NCBI GenBank assembly: GCA_003248965.1
Contig: QFQU01000016.1
Coordinates: forward strand, 1 to 64,000
DNA length: 64,000 nt
Source of the DNA: Brevundimonas sp.
Lineage (GTDB): Bacteria > Pseudomonadota > Alphaproteobacteria > Caulobacterales > Caulobacteraceae
Reading direction: 5' to 3'
The notes beneath the pieces are model-generated. The model did not search any database. It worked only from the letters and a program-made list of their open reading frames with translations, and was not told where the DNA came from. Position 1 is the first letter of the stretch. The number at the start of each line of letters is the position of its first letter. A program made the translations under genes and the position numbers. This document shows, one piece after another, positions 1 through 8,875 of the stretch.

Positions 1-779
1 GGGCCGTTGCCATGTCATCCACGGCCATGTGCCTCAAGGTGCTCGCAAGCGCGAACGCTCTGGGATCGGCCCAAGGACGCCTGGCCATTGCGGTGCTTCT
101 GTTTCAAGACTTGGCAGCTGTCGCATTCCTGCTTCTGCACGATTCGATGAGTGGAGCCGCCGAAGGGTATGGCGTGATAACGGTCGTCGCCAGTGCAACG
201 GCATTGGTTGCAGCTCTCTTCATTGCCCGTGGCCCGTTGCAGTTGCTGGCCCGTTGGGTAGCGTCGCGTGGCGATCCGGAACTTGCCCAGCTTCTCGCCC
301 TCACCATTGTACTAGGGGCTGCGAATGTCGCGGCCACCTCCGGTCTTTCTCCAGCGCTCGCTGCATTCGCGGCCGGGATGATCATCGGCGAGGGTGACGC
401 GCGCCATGCTGTCGAGAACGAGATCCGGCCTTTCCGCGATTTTTTTGTGGGGATTTTCTTTGTCGGCATCGGAACGCAATTGCCACTTTGGATCATCCCG
501 TATGCGTGGCCAGTCGTGCTGAGCTGGCTCGCGATCATTTTTGCGGGCAAGGCGCTGATCGTTTTGGTTGTCGCCCGAATATTCGGCGAGTCGCTTCAGA
601 CCTCATGGCGGACTGGGATAATCCTGGCCCACGGAGGAGAATTCAGCCTGATGCTGCTGTCGGTTTCCTCGTCATCGGGCATTGTTGCGGAGGAATTCGC
701 TGGTCCATTACTCCTCGCGATTGGCATGAGCATGCTGGCCGGGAGTGTTATGGTCAGATGGGCAGGACTGAAGGTTTAG
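1..779 (+). CDS. Monovalent cation:proton antiporter (CPA2, KefB/KefC-like), 5' truncated by window edge
   Basis: The reading frame is open from the first base, and the visible 258 residues are the C-terminal half of a CPA2 antiporter membrane domain. At least seven hydrophobic segments are visible. The motif AVAMSSTAM at the start resembles the conserved A-SST segment of KefB/C proteins, and AHGGEFSLML is the late conserved helix. KefB/C proteins exchange K+ or Na+ for H+ across the inner membrane. The protein stops right after the last helix (MVRWAGLKV), so it lacks the cytoplasmic TrkA-N/RCK domain of KefB and KefC. Either it is a domain-only antiporter or the 3' end was lost; the next gene, on the other strand, also looks cut near this point. 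Confidence 0.8.
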   Translation, partial: AVAMSSTAMCLKVLASANALGSAQGRLAIAVLLFQDLAAVAFLLLHDSMSGAAEGYGVITVVASATALVAALFIARGPLQLLARWVASRGDPELAQLLALTIVLGAANVAATSGLSPALAAFAAGMIIGEGDARHAVENEIRPFRDFFVGIFFVGIGTQLPLWIIPYAWPVVLSWLAIIFAGKALIVLVVARIFGESLQTSWRTGIILAHGGEFSLMLLSVSSSSGIVAEEFAGPLLLAIGMSMLAGSVMVRWAGLKV

Positions 780-813
780 TGGGGTCGACATCAAAATAAC
801 TATATTTCTCAGA

Positions 814-1020
814 TTACTGACAGCACGCCATGTCCGGTTCGGCAAGGGCGATCGCGCTCCAGATCACCGTGGTCTGGTCCTTCTGCCGAACCACGGTCAT
901 GCGCCGCGGAAACCGACCCAGCGGCATGACGATCTCGCCGGGGACACTTAGAACGCCCTCGGCGATCTCTTCGACGTCGCCATGAGGACCGACGGTCCAT
1001 TCCTCATTGAACTTCGTCAC
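814..1020 (-). pseudogene. Truncated N-terminal fragment of a DUF4336/metallo-hydrolase-like protein
   Basis: The 68-residue product from a GTG start begins TKFNEEWTVGPHGDVEEI and continues with RRMTVVRQKDQTTVIWSAIAL. This resembles the start of DUF4336-type beta-lactamase-fold proteins, which usually exceed 200 residues. The resemblance ends at about residue 64 (EPDMA), and three codons later the frame stops in AT-richer sequence. I therefore read it as a gene cut by a deletion or old insertion. A start 63 bases upstream (ATG, 1083) is also open. The family assignment is from memory of the motif and is moderate. Confidence 0.5.
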
Positions 1021-1155
1021 CTGCGTCTCGCGCTCCTGGCCGTGGACGGGTCGGTCGTCGCCACTGTTCCGCGCGCCTCCCAACCGACGCGACCAACAAC
1101 TTCGGCCCGGCGCGCCCGGGCCCGGACGACTTGGGGGTCCAATCCCGCCGGGTGA

Positions 1156-1368
1156 TCACGCCGGTTTGTCAGGATGGGTTTGGGTGCCGGTCGGCATACC
1201 GTCCACCTGCTGATAGGGATCGTCAGTTTCCTCGATCGAAAGGATGCTCTCCAACGGCGTCATCAGCGCGACGGCGGCATCGCCGGCCTGGACGTCCGTC
1301 TTTGACGGCACGCGGAGAATCCGGGGCGTTCCACCTTCCTGGCCGACAGTGACCTTGTAAATCCGCAT
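1156..1368 (-). CDS. Hypothetical protein, 70 aa
   Basis: A short protein starting MRIYKVTVGQEG and ending in a polar tail. No signal peptide or membrane segment is visible, and I do not recognise a family. It sits 27 bp downstream of the short-chain dehydrogenase gene on the same strand, so it is probably co-transcribed with it. The N-terminal part looks like a compact beta-strand-rich domain (YKVTVG, PRILRVPS), which favours a real small protein over a chance frame. The role is unknown. Confidence 0.55.
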   Translation of the reverse strand: MRIYKVTVGQEGGTPRILRVPSKTDVQAGDAAVALMTPLESILSIEETDDPYQQVDGMPTGTQTHPDKPA

Positions 1369-1395
1369 GGCGATCTCCGATTGATGGACGAAGGT

Positions 1396-2292
1396 TCAGG
1401 CGATCCCGGCTCCGCCGGTGACGCCGTAGACCTCGCCCGTGATGTAGCTCGCCTCCTGGGATGCGAGCAGGACATAGACCGGCGCAATTTCCACCGGCTG
1501 GCCCGGACGGCCGAATTCGCTCTGTTCGCCGAACTTGGCGACCTTCTCCTGCGGCTGCCCGCCTGAAGGCTGTAGCGCGGTCCAGAACGGGCCGGGCGCG
1601 ACGACATTGGCGCGGACGCCTTTCTCGATGAGCTGTTTCGCCAACGCCTTGGTGTAGGCGACGATGCCAGCCTTGGTCGTCGCGTAGTCAAGCAGGATCG
1701 CGGACGGCTCATAGGCCTGGACGGAGGCTGTGGTGATGACGGCCGCGCCGGGCTTGAGATGAGGTGTTGCAGCTCTGACGATCCAGTGCAGGGCGTACAG
1801 ATTGGTTTTCATCGTGAGATCGAAGTCGGCGTTCGAGACCCCCGATACATCGTTCCGGTACTGCTGGTGTCCCGCATTGACCACCAGGATATCGAGACCG
1901 CCCAGCTCGTTGACGGCGCGGGCGACCAGCTCTTCGCACCAGGCCTCATCCGTGACGTCTCCTGGCAAGGCGACCGCCTTGCGTCCCTCCGCCTCGATCA
2001 GGGCGATGACCTCCTTGGCGTCGCTCTCTTCGGAAGGCAGGTACGAAATCGCCACGTCGGCGCCTTCCCGGGAATAGGCGATAGCGGCGGCGCGCCCGAT
2101 CCCGGAATCTCCGCCGGTCACCAGCGCCTTGCGTCCGGTCAGTCGATCGCAGCCCGAATAGGAGGTTTCCCCGTGATCAGGCCGGGGCTCCATCCGCCGG
2201 GCGAGGCCGGGTTCGGGTTGCGGCTGCTGGGGGAAGGGCGGCTTGGGGTATTGCTCGCGGGGATCCTGCATCTTCAAACGATCGGCCATCAT
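1396..2292 (-). CDS. Short-chain dehydrogenase/reductase (YghA/GsiB-like)
   Basis: A classical SDR of about 298 residues. It has a proline-rich N-terminal extension (KPPFPQQPQPEP), the Rossmann nucleotide motif TGGDSGIG near residue 60, NAG in the middle, the catalytic Ser in TTASVQAY and YATTK as the catalytic Tyr/Lys pair. A long Pro-rich N terminus followed by TGGDSGIGRA is typical of the YghA/general-stress subgroup of NAD(P)-dependent oxidoreductases; the substrate cannot be read from sequence. GGAGAG lies just ahead of ATGATG, so translation starts at 2292 or the adjacent ATG at 2289. It probably forms a stress operon with the small gene downstream. Similar SDRs often sit near DUF892 and OmpA-like stress genes, as here. 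Confidence 0.9.
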   Translation of the reverse strand: MMADRLKMQDPREQYPKPPFPQQPQPEPGLARRMEPRPDHGETSYSGCDRLTGRKALVTGGDSGIGRAAAIAYSREGADVAISYLPSEESDAKEVIALIEAEGRKAVALPGDVTDEAWCEELVARAVNELGGLDILVVNAGHQQYRNDVSGVSNADFDLTMKTNLYALHWIVRAATPHLKPGAAVITTASVQAYEPSAILLDYATTKAGIVAYTKALAKQLIEKGVRANVVAPGPFWTALQPSGGQPQEKVAKFGEQSEFGRPGQPVEIAPVYVLLASQEASYITGEVYGVTGGAGIA

Positions 2293-2406
2293 AGCTCTCC
2301 GGCTCATCTGAAATCACAACACGGCCTGCGCGCGCGCGTTCCTTGGCCGAGGGATGTCGAATGGAGCCCAGCCGAAAGTGCTGAATCAGCCCTGCCGTGC
2401 AGACCG

Positions 2407-2856
2407 TCATAAATCTGGAGACATCCTCGGCCGTTGTAGAGTGGCGTCCGAACCCGCGTGATGATCATGGACGAGGTCTATGCGTCGCCGGCGGCCGTGG
2501 AATTGCCTGGCAGCTCGCATCAGACGTCCGTGCGGGTTGAGGCCGATCGCGTCAGTTGCCAAGCCGTATCCCAGAAGAGCGCCTCGGCGCTCCAGCCGCT
2601 TGATCCAGAGTTCGCCGACCTCACGGGCATCGGGCGGCGGCGCGGCCGAGGCTTCACGAATGCTCCCGTGCGCCCGAGTTGGCTGGGGCCGGTCCTGCAA
2701 CACCGCGTAGTCGGGCGTCGGGACGTCGGTCTGACTCGCGTAGGCGGCCCCCGAATTCTTTGAAGGCTGTTCCCGTGCGGTCGGCGAACAGCCGACGATG
2801 AAGAGCGACAGAGGGATCAGCTTGAGCACTCTGTGACCCGCACTCGTGGCGATCAT
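2407..2856 (-). CDS. Putative lipoprotein
   Basis: A protein of 149 residues with an N-terminal basic region, a hydrophobic stretch (LIPLSLFIV) and a lipobox-like FIVGC near residue 23, so probably exported and lipidated. The start at 2856 is preceded by GGAGGA eight bases upstream. After the lipobox the chain is polar and proline-rich; the C-terminal third is basic (KRLERRG, HGRRRR). I do not recognise a family. The odd composition of the last 60 residues leaves room for a frameshift or a wrong stop. Confidence 0.5.
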   Translation of the reverse strand: MIATSAGHRVLKLIPLSLFIVGCSPTAREQPSKNSGAAYASQTDVPTPDYAVLQDRPQPTRAHGSIREASAAPPPDAREVGELWIKRLERRGALLGYGLATDAIGLNPHGRLMRAARQFHGRRRRIDLVHDHHAGSDATLQRPRMSPDL

Positions 2857-2918
2857 GCCGGAGTTCCTCCAGATCGGGTGAGGAGGCGACCTTGAGGGCA
2901 AGGCCGCCTCGTTCGCCG

Positions 2919-3317
2919 CTAGTCGCGCAGGCTGGCAGGAACCTGGCCGCCGTTTTCCGCGAGCTTGCGCCAGACCGCCTTTGACAGGGCGATATTCTGC
3001 TCCGCCGAGCCGGGCGCGCCGGCGTGGACGCCAAGTTCCTCGGCGAGTTCCTTGCGGTTCTCGAGACTGGAGTCCAGATCGAGCAGTTTGAGAAGATCGA
3101 CGATCGAAGTGCGCCAGTTGCCCCCGCCGCCCTTGCTCGCCGCGATCTGTTCGAGCACCTGCTCCACGTCCACCGGCTGTGGCGTGAACGTGGGGGCCGC
3201 CGCAGTCGGGACGGGGGAAGCGGTCGCGGGCCCGGGCTGCGTGGGGTGCCCGGCGGACGGGGCCGGGGCGGGCTTATGGCCAGTGATCTTGTTCCAGATT
3301 TTTCCGAAGAGGCTCAT
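2919..3317 (-). CDS. DUF3597 domain-containing protein
   Basis: A protein of 132 residues starting MSLFGKIWNKITG, followed by a Pro/Ala-rich linker. The C-terminal domain from about residue 48 contains NWRTSIVDLLKLLDLDSS, RKELAEELG and KLAENGGQVPASL. These match my memory of the DUF3597 family, whose members begin MSxFGKI and share the WRTSIVDLLKLLD core. The function is unknown; the fold is thought to be a small helical domain. It lies among minus-strand stress genes between a lipoprotein and an OmpA-like protein. Confidence 0.85.
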   Translation of the reverse strand: MSLFGKIWNKITGHKPAPAPSAGHPTQPGPATASPVPTAAAPTFTPQPVDVEQVLEQIAASKGGGGNWRTSIVDLLKLLDLDSSLENRKELAEELGVHAGAPGSAEQNIALSKAVWRKLAENGGQVPASLRD

Positions 3318-3376
3318 TTGAGGGTCCTTGCGGTGGTGGGAGACTTGGGCCCCGGACGCCGTCCGGGGCCAAGAGG

Positions 3377-3979
3377 TTATCGTTGAACCACGACCAGTTC
3401 GGTTCTCCGGTTCTCGGCGAGGCCGCCCGCGGTCGCGTTACTGTCGACAGGGTTGGTCTCTCCGCCCGAGAGCGCCTCGATGCGGCGCGCATCGACGCCG
3501 GCGGCGGTCAGGGCCGATCGCACCACATCGGCGCGAGCCTGCGCCAGCGTGCGGTTGGCGGCGTCCCCGCCGCGCGCGTCGGCGTAGCCGTACAGCCGCA
3601 CGCGGGCGTTCGGGTAACGGTTCAGGACGCCGGCGACGGCCTGGATCTCGGGACGGTCCTGCGGGCGGATCGTGCTCGAGCCGGTATCGAAATGCACCCG
3701 TTCGAACGCGAAGGTGCGGGGAGCCGCCTCCGTGCCCCCGAGATACGCGTCGAGGCCGGAAACGCCCGAAGCGGCGTCGCCAGGCAGGACGGGTTCGGTC
3801 GCTGCGGGCGCGACGGGCTCCGCCGGAACGGCAGGGGCGACGTCGTTGCGGCTTCCGCATCGGGTTAGCAGCAGGAGAATGATCAAAAGCGCAGCGGCGC
3901 CAATGATCCAGGGCAAATACCGTCGCAGGCCTGCCGGAGGCGGCGGCGTGCGCGGATTGCGATCTCTGTTGAGGGTCAT
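3377..3979 (-). CDS. OmpA family protein with N-terminal membrane anchor
   Basis: A protein of 200 residues. One transmembrane segment at about residues 21-40 (YLPWIIGAAALLIILLLLTR) is followed by a Pro/Ala-rich linker. An OmpA-C-like peptidoglycan-binding domain occupies about residues 90-200, with VHFDTGSSTIRP, the conserved LYGYADARG segment and LAENRRTELVVV. It is probably anchored in the inner membrane and binds peptidoglycan in the periplasm. It lacks a beta-barrel, so it is not a porin. It lies between DUF3597 and DUF892 genes, a combination I associate with stress-response loci. Confidence 0.88.
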   Translation of the reverse strand: MTLNRDRNPRTPPPPAGLRRYLPWIIGAAALLIILLLLTRCGSRNDVAPAVPAEPVAPAATEPVLPGDAASGVSGLDAYLGGTEAAPRTFAFERVHFDTGSSTIRPQDRPEIQAVAGVLNRYPNARVRLYGYADARGGDAANRTLAQARADVVRSALTAAGVDARRIEALSGGETNPVDSNATAGGLAENRRTELVVVQR

Positions 3980-4053
3980 TTCATAGCCTTTCAGGGTTAA
4001 GGAGACAAAGCGGACGCGTGACGGCGGTCGTCCGATGAAGAAGAGCGGGCGGT

Positions 4054-4554
4054 CTAGGCTTTCGGCCGCAACGCTTCCGCGTTGACCGCGGCGTCCGCGA
4101 TGGTGGTGAGATCTTCATCCGTCTGGGATTCCTCCTGCAGCGTCTCGTCGAGCAGGGCGGCGGCGTCCTTCAGGCCCAGAACGAGCGCCCAGCGCTTGAG
4201 GGTGCCGTAGCGGGTGATCTCATAGTGTTCGACGGCCTGGGCCGCGGCGAGCAGGCCGGCGTCCAGCGCGGCGGTGTCCTTGTACTCCTCCGCGACCTCG
4301 TCGCCCTCCGCCAAGATTCCCTCGATCGCGTCGCAGGTCTTGCCGCGCGCCGGCTTGCCGATGATCTCGAACACCTGCTGCAGCCGCTCGATCTGGCCTT
4401 CGGTTTGATCCTTGTGCTTCTCGAACGCCGCCTTCAGTTCAGGCGACTGGGCCGCGCGAGCCATCTTGGGCAACGACTTCAGGATCTTACGTTCCGCGTA
4501 GTAGATGTCCTTCAGCGTGTCGTGAAACAGGGTGTCGAGCGTCTTATCGGCCAT
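4054..4554 (-). CDS. Ferritin-like DUF892 (YciE/YciF) protein
   Basis: A protein of 166 residues starting MADKTLDTLFHDTLKDIYYAE. The sequence matches the DUF892 ferritin-like family, a four-helix bundle whose Glu/His residues bind a di-iron centre. Conserved segments are DIYYAERKILKSLPKM, the middle helix EKHKDQTEGQIERLQQVFE and VEHYEITRYGTL. The family is linked to osmotic and oxidative stress. I chose the ATG at 4554 because GAGG lies nine bases ahead; another in-frame ATG at 4563 overlaps that GAGG, and longer starts have no ribosome site. Confidence 0.88.
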   Translation of the reverse strand: MADKTLDTLFHDTLKDIYYAERKILKSLPKMARAAQSPELKAAFEKHKDQTEGQIERLQQVFEIIGKPARGKTCDAIEGILAEGDEVAEEYKDTAALDAGLLAAAQAVEHYEITRYGTLKRWALVLGLKDAAALLDETLQEESQTDEDLTTIADAAVNAEALRPKA

Positions 4555-5023
4555 GTGGTTCATCCTCGGATCCGCGCCCTTCGCGCAGAACGAGAACGCC
4601 TCGAGGGGCGAAGGTTTCCGGTTCGTGGTCGGCTCGGCTGAAAGCCGCGCGCTTCTCCGTGCCCCGATCGAATGACCGAGAGCGCGATCCCAGCCTGCGC
4701 GCGACGCGATCCCCCCAAGCGGCCAACGGAATAGCAACGGCCGAACGGGTCGGGGTTGCCCTGGCCAGCTCGGTGCGAGGAACAGGGCGGGGGCGAGCGG
4801 CGTTCGAGGGCGCATGCATCGCACCCGTACTATGACGGCTGAGGATCAGGACCTTGATGCGCGCTGGCGGGCGCGGTTCGGAGAGCCCTTGCCTATTCTC
4901 GGCGCCGCAGAGTTCGTACTTGAGATCCTCGACAGGCCATCCAGGCCGGCGCCCGGAGGAAAGCGTGGCCGCAGGGACCTCAGCGGATCTACAGCGTGAT
5001 GGTTTGAGCCGGTGCACGGCGTT
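4555..5023. other. Intergenic stretch before DUF892 and behind dnaE2
   Basis: These 469 bases lie between the start of the DUF892 gene and the end of dnaE2. They hold one weak small frame (see 4832-4999) and presumably the DUF892 promoter near 4560-4700. I found no terminator hairpin, tRNA or repeat. Confidence 0.5.
4832..4999 (+). CDS. Possible small protein, 55 aa
   Basis: A short frame starting MTAEDQDLDARWRARFGEPLP, followed by an amphipathic stretch (AEFVLEILDRP) and a basic tail. The composition is protein-like and the frame is opposite to both neighbours. No convincing ribosome site precedes it and I know no family, so this is tentative. Confidence 0.3.
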   Translation: MTAEDQDLDARWRARFGEPLPILGAAEFVLEILDRPSRPAPGGKRGRRDLSGSTA

Positions 5024-8000
5024 TCATCGGAAATCCCGGGTTGGGACTCGGATCGTGTCGAGCGAGAGATCGGGGATGGAGATGTCCCGGGCCTTCGGCG
5101 TGCGGGCGTCCGGCGCGCTGCCCCTGTAGACTTCGTCGCCGCGGCCGTGGGGCAGAGGGAATGAGTCCCGTCGGCCGAGGGAGGCGAGCAGTTCCGAGCC
5201 GTCGTGCAGCCGTGTCGCAACGATATGGACGACATCGCCTTCGCGCTGAACCTTGCCATCGACGACGAGCAGACTGGCGGTGAGCACGATCCGGCGCTGC
5301 TGTTCGTAGAGGCTCGGCCAGATCACGAGGTTGGCCACGCCGGTTTCGTCCTCGATGGTGATGAACATCACCCCCTTGGCCGATCCGGGCTTCTGCCGGA
5401 CGAGCACCAGACCGGCGACGCGCGTCAGGCGTCGATCCCGCATCGCGGAGGCGTCGGCGCAGCTCATGACATGGCGGGACCGAAGGGTGTCCCGCAGGAA
5501 GGTCATCGGATGGTCCCGCAGGGTGAGCCCGACATGACGATAATCCTCGACCACCTCTTGGCCGGCGGGCATGGCGGGCAGCGTCGACTGCGGTTCAGAG
5601 ACCTCCGACGTGGTCGCGCCGTCGTCCTGGGTTACCGCGAAGAGCGGCAGAGGGTCGTCGCGAAGCGCTTTGATCGCCCACAGCGCCTCCCGTCGTTGCA
5701 GGCCGAGACCCGGCAGGAACGCATCCGCCTCGGCGAGGCGGGTCAGGGCTCCGACCGGCGTCGAAGACCGTCGCCACACGTCCTCCATGCAGGTGAAGGC
5801 GCCGGTCTGCCGGTGAACGAGAAGACGTCCGGCGTCCGCGTTCGCCAGGCCGCGCACCATGCGCAGGCCGAGACGTACGGCGAACCGGTCCTCTCGGTCG
5901 GTCGGCTCCAGGGTGCAGTCCCAGCGGCTGGCGTTGACGCAGACCGGGCGGATCTCGACCCCGTGCTCGCGCGCGTCGCGCACGATCTGGGCCGGGGCGT
6001 AGAAGCCCATCGGCTGGGCGTTCAGGAGCGCTGCGCAGAAGACATCGGGATGATGGCATTTGAGCCAGGAGGAGGCGTAGGCGATCAGGGCGAAGGAGGC
6101 CGCGTGGCTTTCGGGGAAGCCGTAGGACCCGAAGCCCTCCAGCTGGCTAAATGTCTTCTCGGCAAACTCCGCCTTATAGCCGCGTTCGACCATGCCGGAG
6201 ACCAGCTTGTCCTTGAAGTGGCTGACGCCCCCGGTGAACTTGAAGGTGGCCATGGCCCGGCGGAGCTGATCGGCTTCGGACGCCGTGAACCCGGCGCATT
6301 CGATGGCGACGCGCATGGCCTGTTCCTGGAACAGCGGCACGCCCAGGGTCTTGCCGAGCACCTTCTCCAGCTCGGGCTTGGGATAGACGATCGGCTCCCG
6401 GCCTTCGCGCCGGCGCAGATAGGGGTGGACCATGTCGCCCTGGATCGGGCCGGGCCGGACGATGGCGACCTCGATGACCAGGTCGTAGAAGGTGCGGGGC
6501 TTGATGCGTGGCAGCATGGCCATCTGGGCCCGGCTTTCGATCTGAAACACCCCCAACGTGTCCGCCTTGCGGATCATGGCGTAGGTCTTGGGATCCTCGG
6601 CCGGGATGGAGGCCAGGTCCAGATCGATCCCCTTGTGTTCGGACAGCAGGTCCAGACCGCGCCGCATGCAACTGAGCATGCCGAGCGCCAGGACATCGAC
6701 CTTCATGAACTTCAGCGCGTCGATATCGTCCTTGTCCCACTCGATGACCTGGCGATCCTTCATGGCCGCGGGTTCGATGGGGACGAGATCGTCCAGCCGG
6801 TCGTTCGTCAGCACAAATCCGCCCGGGTGCTGGCTGAGATGGCGGGGGAAGCCGATCAACTGACGGGACAGATCGAGCGCCAGCCTCAAGCGGCGGTCCT
6901 GGAGATTGAGATTGAGCTCCTCGGCGTGCCGATCCTCGACGCCTTCGCTCGAATAGCTCCAGACCTGGGACGACAGGGTCTTGAGCAGGTCCTCGGAAAG
7001 TCCCACGGCCTTCCCGACATCCCGCAGGGCCCCCCGTGAGCGGTAGCGAATGACGGTCGCGCACAAGGCGGCGCGGTTGCGGCCGTAGGTGTCATAGACC
7101 CACTGGATGACCTCCTCGCGCCGTTCGTGCTCGAAATCGACGTCGATGTCCGGGGGCTCCTTGCGCTCCTGGCTGACGAAGCGCTCGAACAGAAGGTCGT
7201 TACGGCCGGGGTCGATCGAGGTGATGCCGAGGACGTAACAGACCGCCGAGTTGGCGGCCGAGCCCCGGCCCTGACAAAGGATACTCTGGCTGCGGGCGAA
7301 GCGGACGATGGCGTTGACCGTCAGAAAATAGGGCGCGTAGTCGAGGCTTTCGATCAGTCCGAGTTCGTGCTCGAGCGTCGCGCGGACCGCGTCCGGGAGA
7401 CCTTCCGGGTAGCGCTCGGCGGCGCCGGCCCAGGTCAGCCGCGTCAACTCCTGTTGCGGCGTCGCGCCCGGCGTCGCCTCCTCGGGATACTGATAGGCCA
7501 GCTCGTCCAGATTGAAGCGGCAGCGGTCGGCGATCTCCAGAGTCCGCGCCAGCGCTTCGGGATGGCGGGCAAAGAGGCGGTGCATCTCCTCGGCCCGCTT
7601 CAGATGTCGGTCGGCGGATCGCTGGCGGCGGAAGCCGACATCGTCGATGGTGCAGCCGTTGCGGATGCAGGTGACGACGTCCTGCAGGATACGCCGATCC
7701 GGATGATGGAAGAGGACGTCGTTGGTGACCACGGGCCGCACGCCGGCGGCCTCGGCCAACTCGCACAGAGCATGCAGCCGCAGCTGATCGCGCGGCCGTC
7801 GACGCAAGGTCAGGGCGACGAAGGCATCGCGGCCGAACAGTTCGGCCAGCCGATCGAGCCGACGCGCGCAGACGGCATCGGCCCGATCCGGGGCGAGGAC
7901 GGCGATCAGGCCCTGGCTCCAGAGCGCGAGGTCGTCCCAGGACAGATCGCAGCCGCCCTTGCCGGCGCGGCTCTTGCCGAGCGTCAGCAGACGGCAGAGC

Positions 8001-8266
8001 CGGGCATAGGCCGCCCGATCGGTCGGATAGACGAGAATCTCGGCTCCGTCGGTCAGGACCAGGCGACAGCCGACGATGAGCCTCACGCCCGTGGCCTTGG
8101 CCGCCTCGTGGGCGCGGACGATCCCCGCCACGCTGTTGCGATCGGTGACCGCCAAGGCCTCGACGCCGCAGACCGCCGCTTGGCCGAACAGTTCCTCGCA
8201 GGAACTGGCGCCCCGCAGGAAGGAGAAGTGGGAGGCGCATTCCAGTTCGACGTAGCGTGGCGACAT
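5024..8266 (-). CDS. dnaE2: Error-prone DNA polymerase III alpha subunit DnaE2 (ImuC)
   Basis: A protein of 1080 residues, the usual length of DnaE2. The N terminus (ELECASHFSFLRGASS) opens the PHP domain. The polymerase active site includes PDIDVDFEHERR at about residue 375 and the palm segments before and after it. A C-terminal OB-fold begins near RLTRVAGLVLVRQKPGSAKG. DnaE2 performs lesion bypass and SOS mutagenesis together with ImuA and ImuB. Here it is separated from imuAB by an alkB-like gene and two small genes, and has its own LexA box directly against its start codon. No ribosome site is visible before the ATG, so the transcript may be leaderless or nearly so. Confidence 0.97.
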   Translation of the reverse strand: MSPRYVELECASHFSFLRGASSCEELFGQAAVCGVEALAVTDRNSVAGIVRAHEAAKATGVRLIVGCRLVLTDGAEILVYPTDRAAYARLCRLLTLGKSRAGKGGCDLSWDDLALWSQGLIAVLAPDRADAVCARRLDRLAELFGRDAFVALTLRRRPRDQLRLHALCELAEAAGVRPVVTNDVLFHHPDRRILQDVVTCIRNGCTIDDVGFRRQRSADRHLKRAEEMHRLFARHPEALARTLEIADRCRFNLDELAYQYPEEATPGATPQQELTRLTWAGAAERYPEGLPDAVRATLEHELGLIESLDYAPYFLTVNAIVRFARSQSILCQGRGSAANSAVCYVLGITSIDPGRNDLLFERFVSQERKEPPDIDVDFEHERREEVIQWVYDTYGRNRAALCATVIRYRSRGALRDVGKAVGLSEDLLKTLSSQVWSYSSEGVEDRHAEELNLNLQDRRLRLALDLSRQLIGFPRHLSQHPGGFVLTNDRLDDLVPIEPAAMKDRQVIEWDKDDIDALKFMKVDVLALGMLSCMRRGLDLLSEHKGIDLDLASIPAEDPKTYAMIRKADTLGVFQIESRAQMAMLPRIKPRTFYDLVIEVAIVRPGPIQGDMVHPYLRRREGREPIVYPKPELEKVLGKTLGVPLFQEQAMRVAIECAGFTASEADQLRRAMATFKFTGGVSHFKDKLVSGMVERGYKAEFAEKTFSQLEGFGSYGFPESHAASFALIAYASSWLKCHHPDVFCAALLNAQPMGFYAPAQIVRDAREHGVEIRPVCVNASRWDCTLEPTDREDRFAVRLGLRMVRGLANADAGRLLVHRQTGAFTCMEDVWRRSSTPVGALTRLAEADAFLPGLGLQRREALWAIKALRDDPLPLFAVTQDDGATTSEVSEPQSTLPAMPAGQEVVEDYRHVGLTLRDHPMTFLRDTLRSRHVMSCADASAMRDRRLTRVAGLVLVRQKPGSAKGVMFITIEDETGVANLVIWPSLYEQQRRIVLTASLLVVDGKVQREGDVVHIVATRLHDGSELLASLGRRDSFPLPHGRGDEVYRGSAPDARTPKARDISIPDLSLDTIRVPTRDFR

Positions 8267-8281
8267 GTTCGCGCTTTGTTC
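8267..8281 (-). promoter_or_regulatory. LexA (SOS) box of dnaE2
   Basis: GTTCGCGCTTTGTTC fits the alphaproteobacterial LexA site GTTC-N7-GTTC exactly. It ends one base before the dnaE2 start codon and lies in the 36-bp gap after the alkB-like gene. LexA bound here would cover the transcription or translation start of dnaE2. Confidence 0.8.
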
Positions 8282-8302
8282 TTTTCGCGCCGTCCCGTCA
8301 AC

Positions 8303-8875
8303 TCAGGTCTCGCGCAAGGTGCGGAAGGTCACCGAATATCGCAGCGCGGCCATGGGGGCGATGCTGTGCTCCCAGTCCCAACGCGCCGGCCCGTCCAGCA
8401 GATAGGCGGACCCCGATGGCAGGTCGAGCGACCGCCGTTCCCAACCCGACCCGGTCCGGCGGCGGAACCGCATCCGCGCCGGTGCGCCGAAGGAGATCCC
8501 GATGATCTGGCCGTACTGCGGTCGGTCCCGATGCCAGCCGATGCCGGCGCCCGGCTGATATTCGGTGACCAGCGCCTGGGCGACGGCGTCCCGCTTGAGG
8601 CCGGCGAAGCCGGCGGCGCGGTCCGCCAGCGGATGGAGAAACGGCGGGATGGGCTCGGCGGCCTCGAGACGCCCGCGCGTGAAGTCATAGCGGGAGCCGT
8701 AGGAGACGACGCGACGGGCGCCCTGCCAGCCATGAAATTCGAAGGGTGCGAAGGGCAGTTCGGCGAAGGCGGCGGCCAGTGCAGACTGTTCGTCGGCGTC
8801 GTTCAGCGCCGGATCAAGCCGAAGGCCTGCCGGCTCCAGCGCCGGCGCGCCGAAGAGATCGGTCTGGGACGTCAT
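8303..8875 (-). CDS. AlkB-like 2-oxoglutarate/Fe(II) dioxygenase
   Basis: A protein of 190 residues in the AlkB family, which removes alkyl groups from DNA or RNA bases using Fe(II) and 2-oxoglutarate. The iron ligands are visible as H115 and D117 (GWHRDRPQYG) and H170 (WEHSI). R179 and R185 (RYSVTFR) fit the 2-oxoglutarate and fold arginines. It lies between the imu genes and dnaE2, consistent with a DNA-damage block. It is upstream of dnaE2 on the same strand, but the LexA box in between suggests dnaE2 also has its own promoter. I see no LexA box before this gene. Confidence 0.9.
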   Translation of the reverse strand: MTSQTDLFGAPALEPAGLRLDPALNDADEQSALAAAFAELPFAPFEFHGWQGARRVVSYGSRYDFTRGRLEAAEPIPPFLHPLADRAAGFAGLKRDAVAQALVTEYQPGAGIGWHRDRPQYGQIIGISFGAPARMRFRRRTGSGWERRSLDLPSGSAYLLDGPARWDWEHSIAPMAALRYSVTFRTLRET

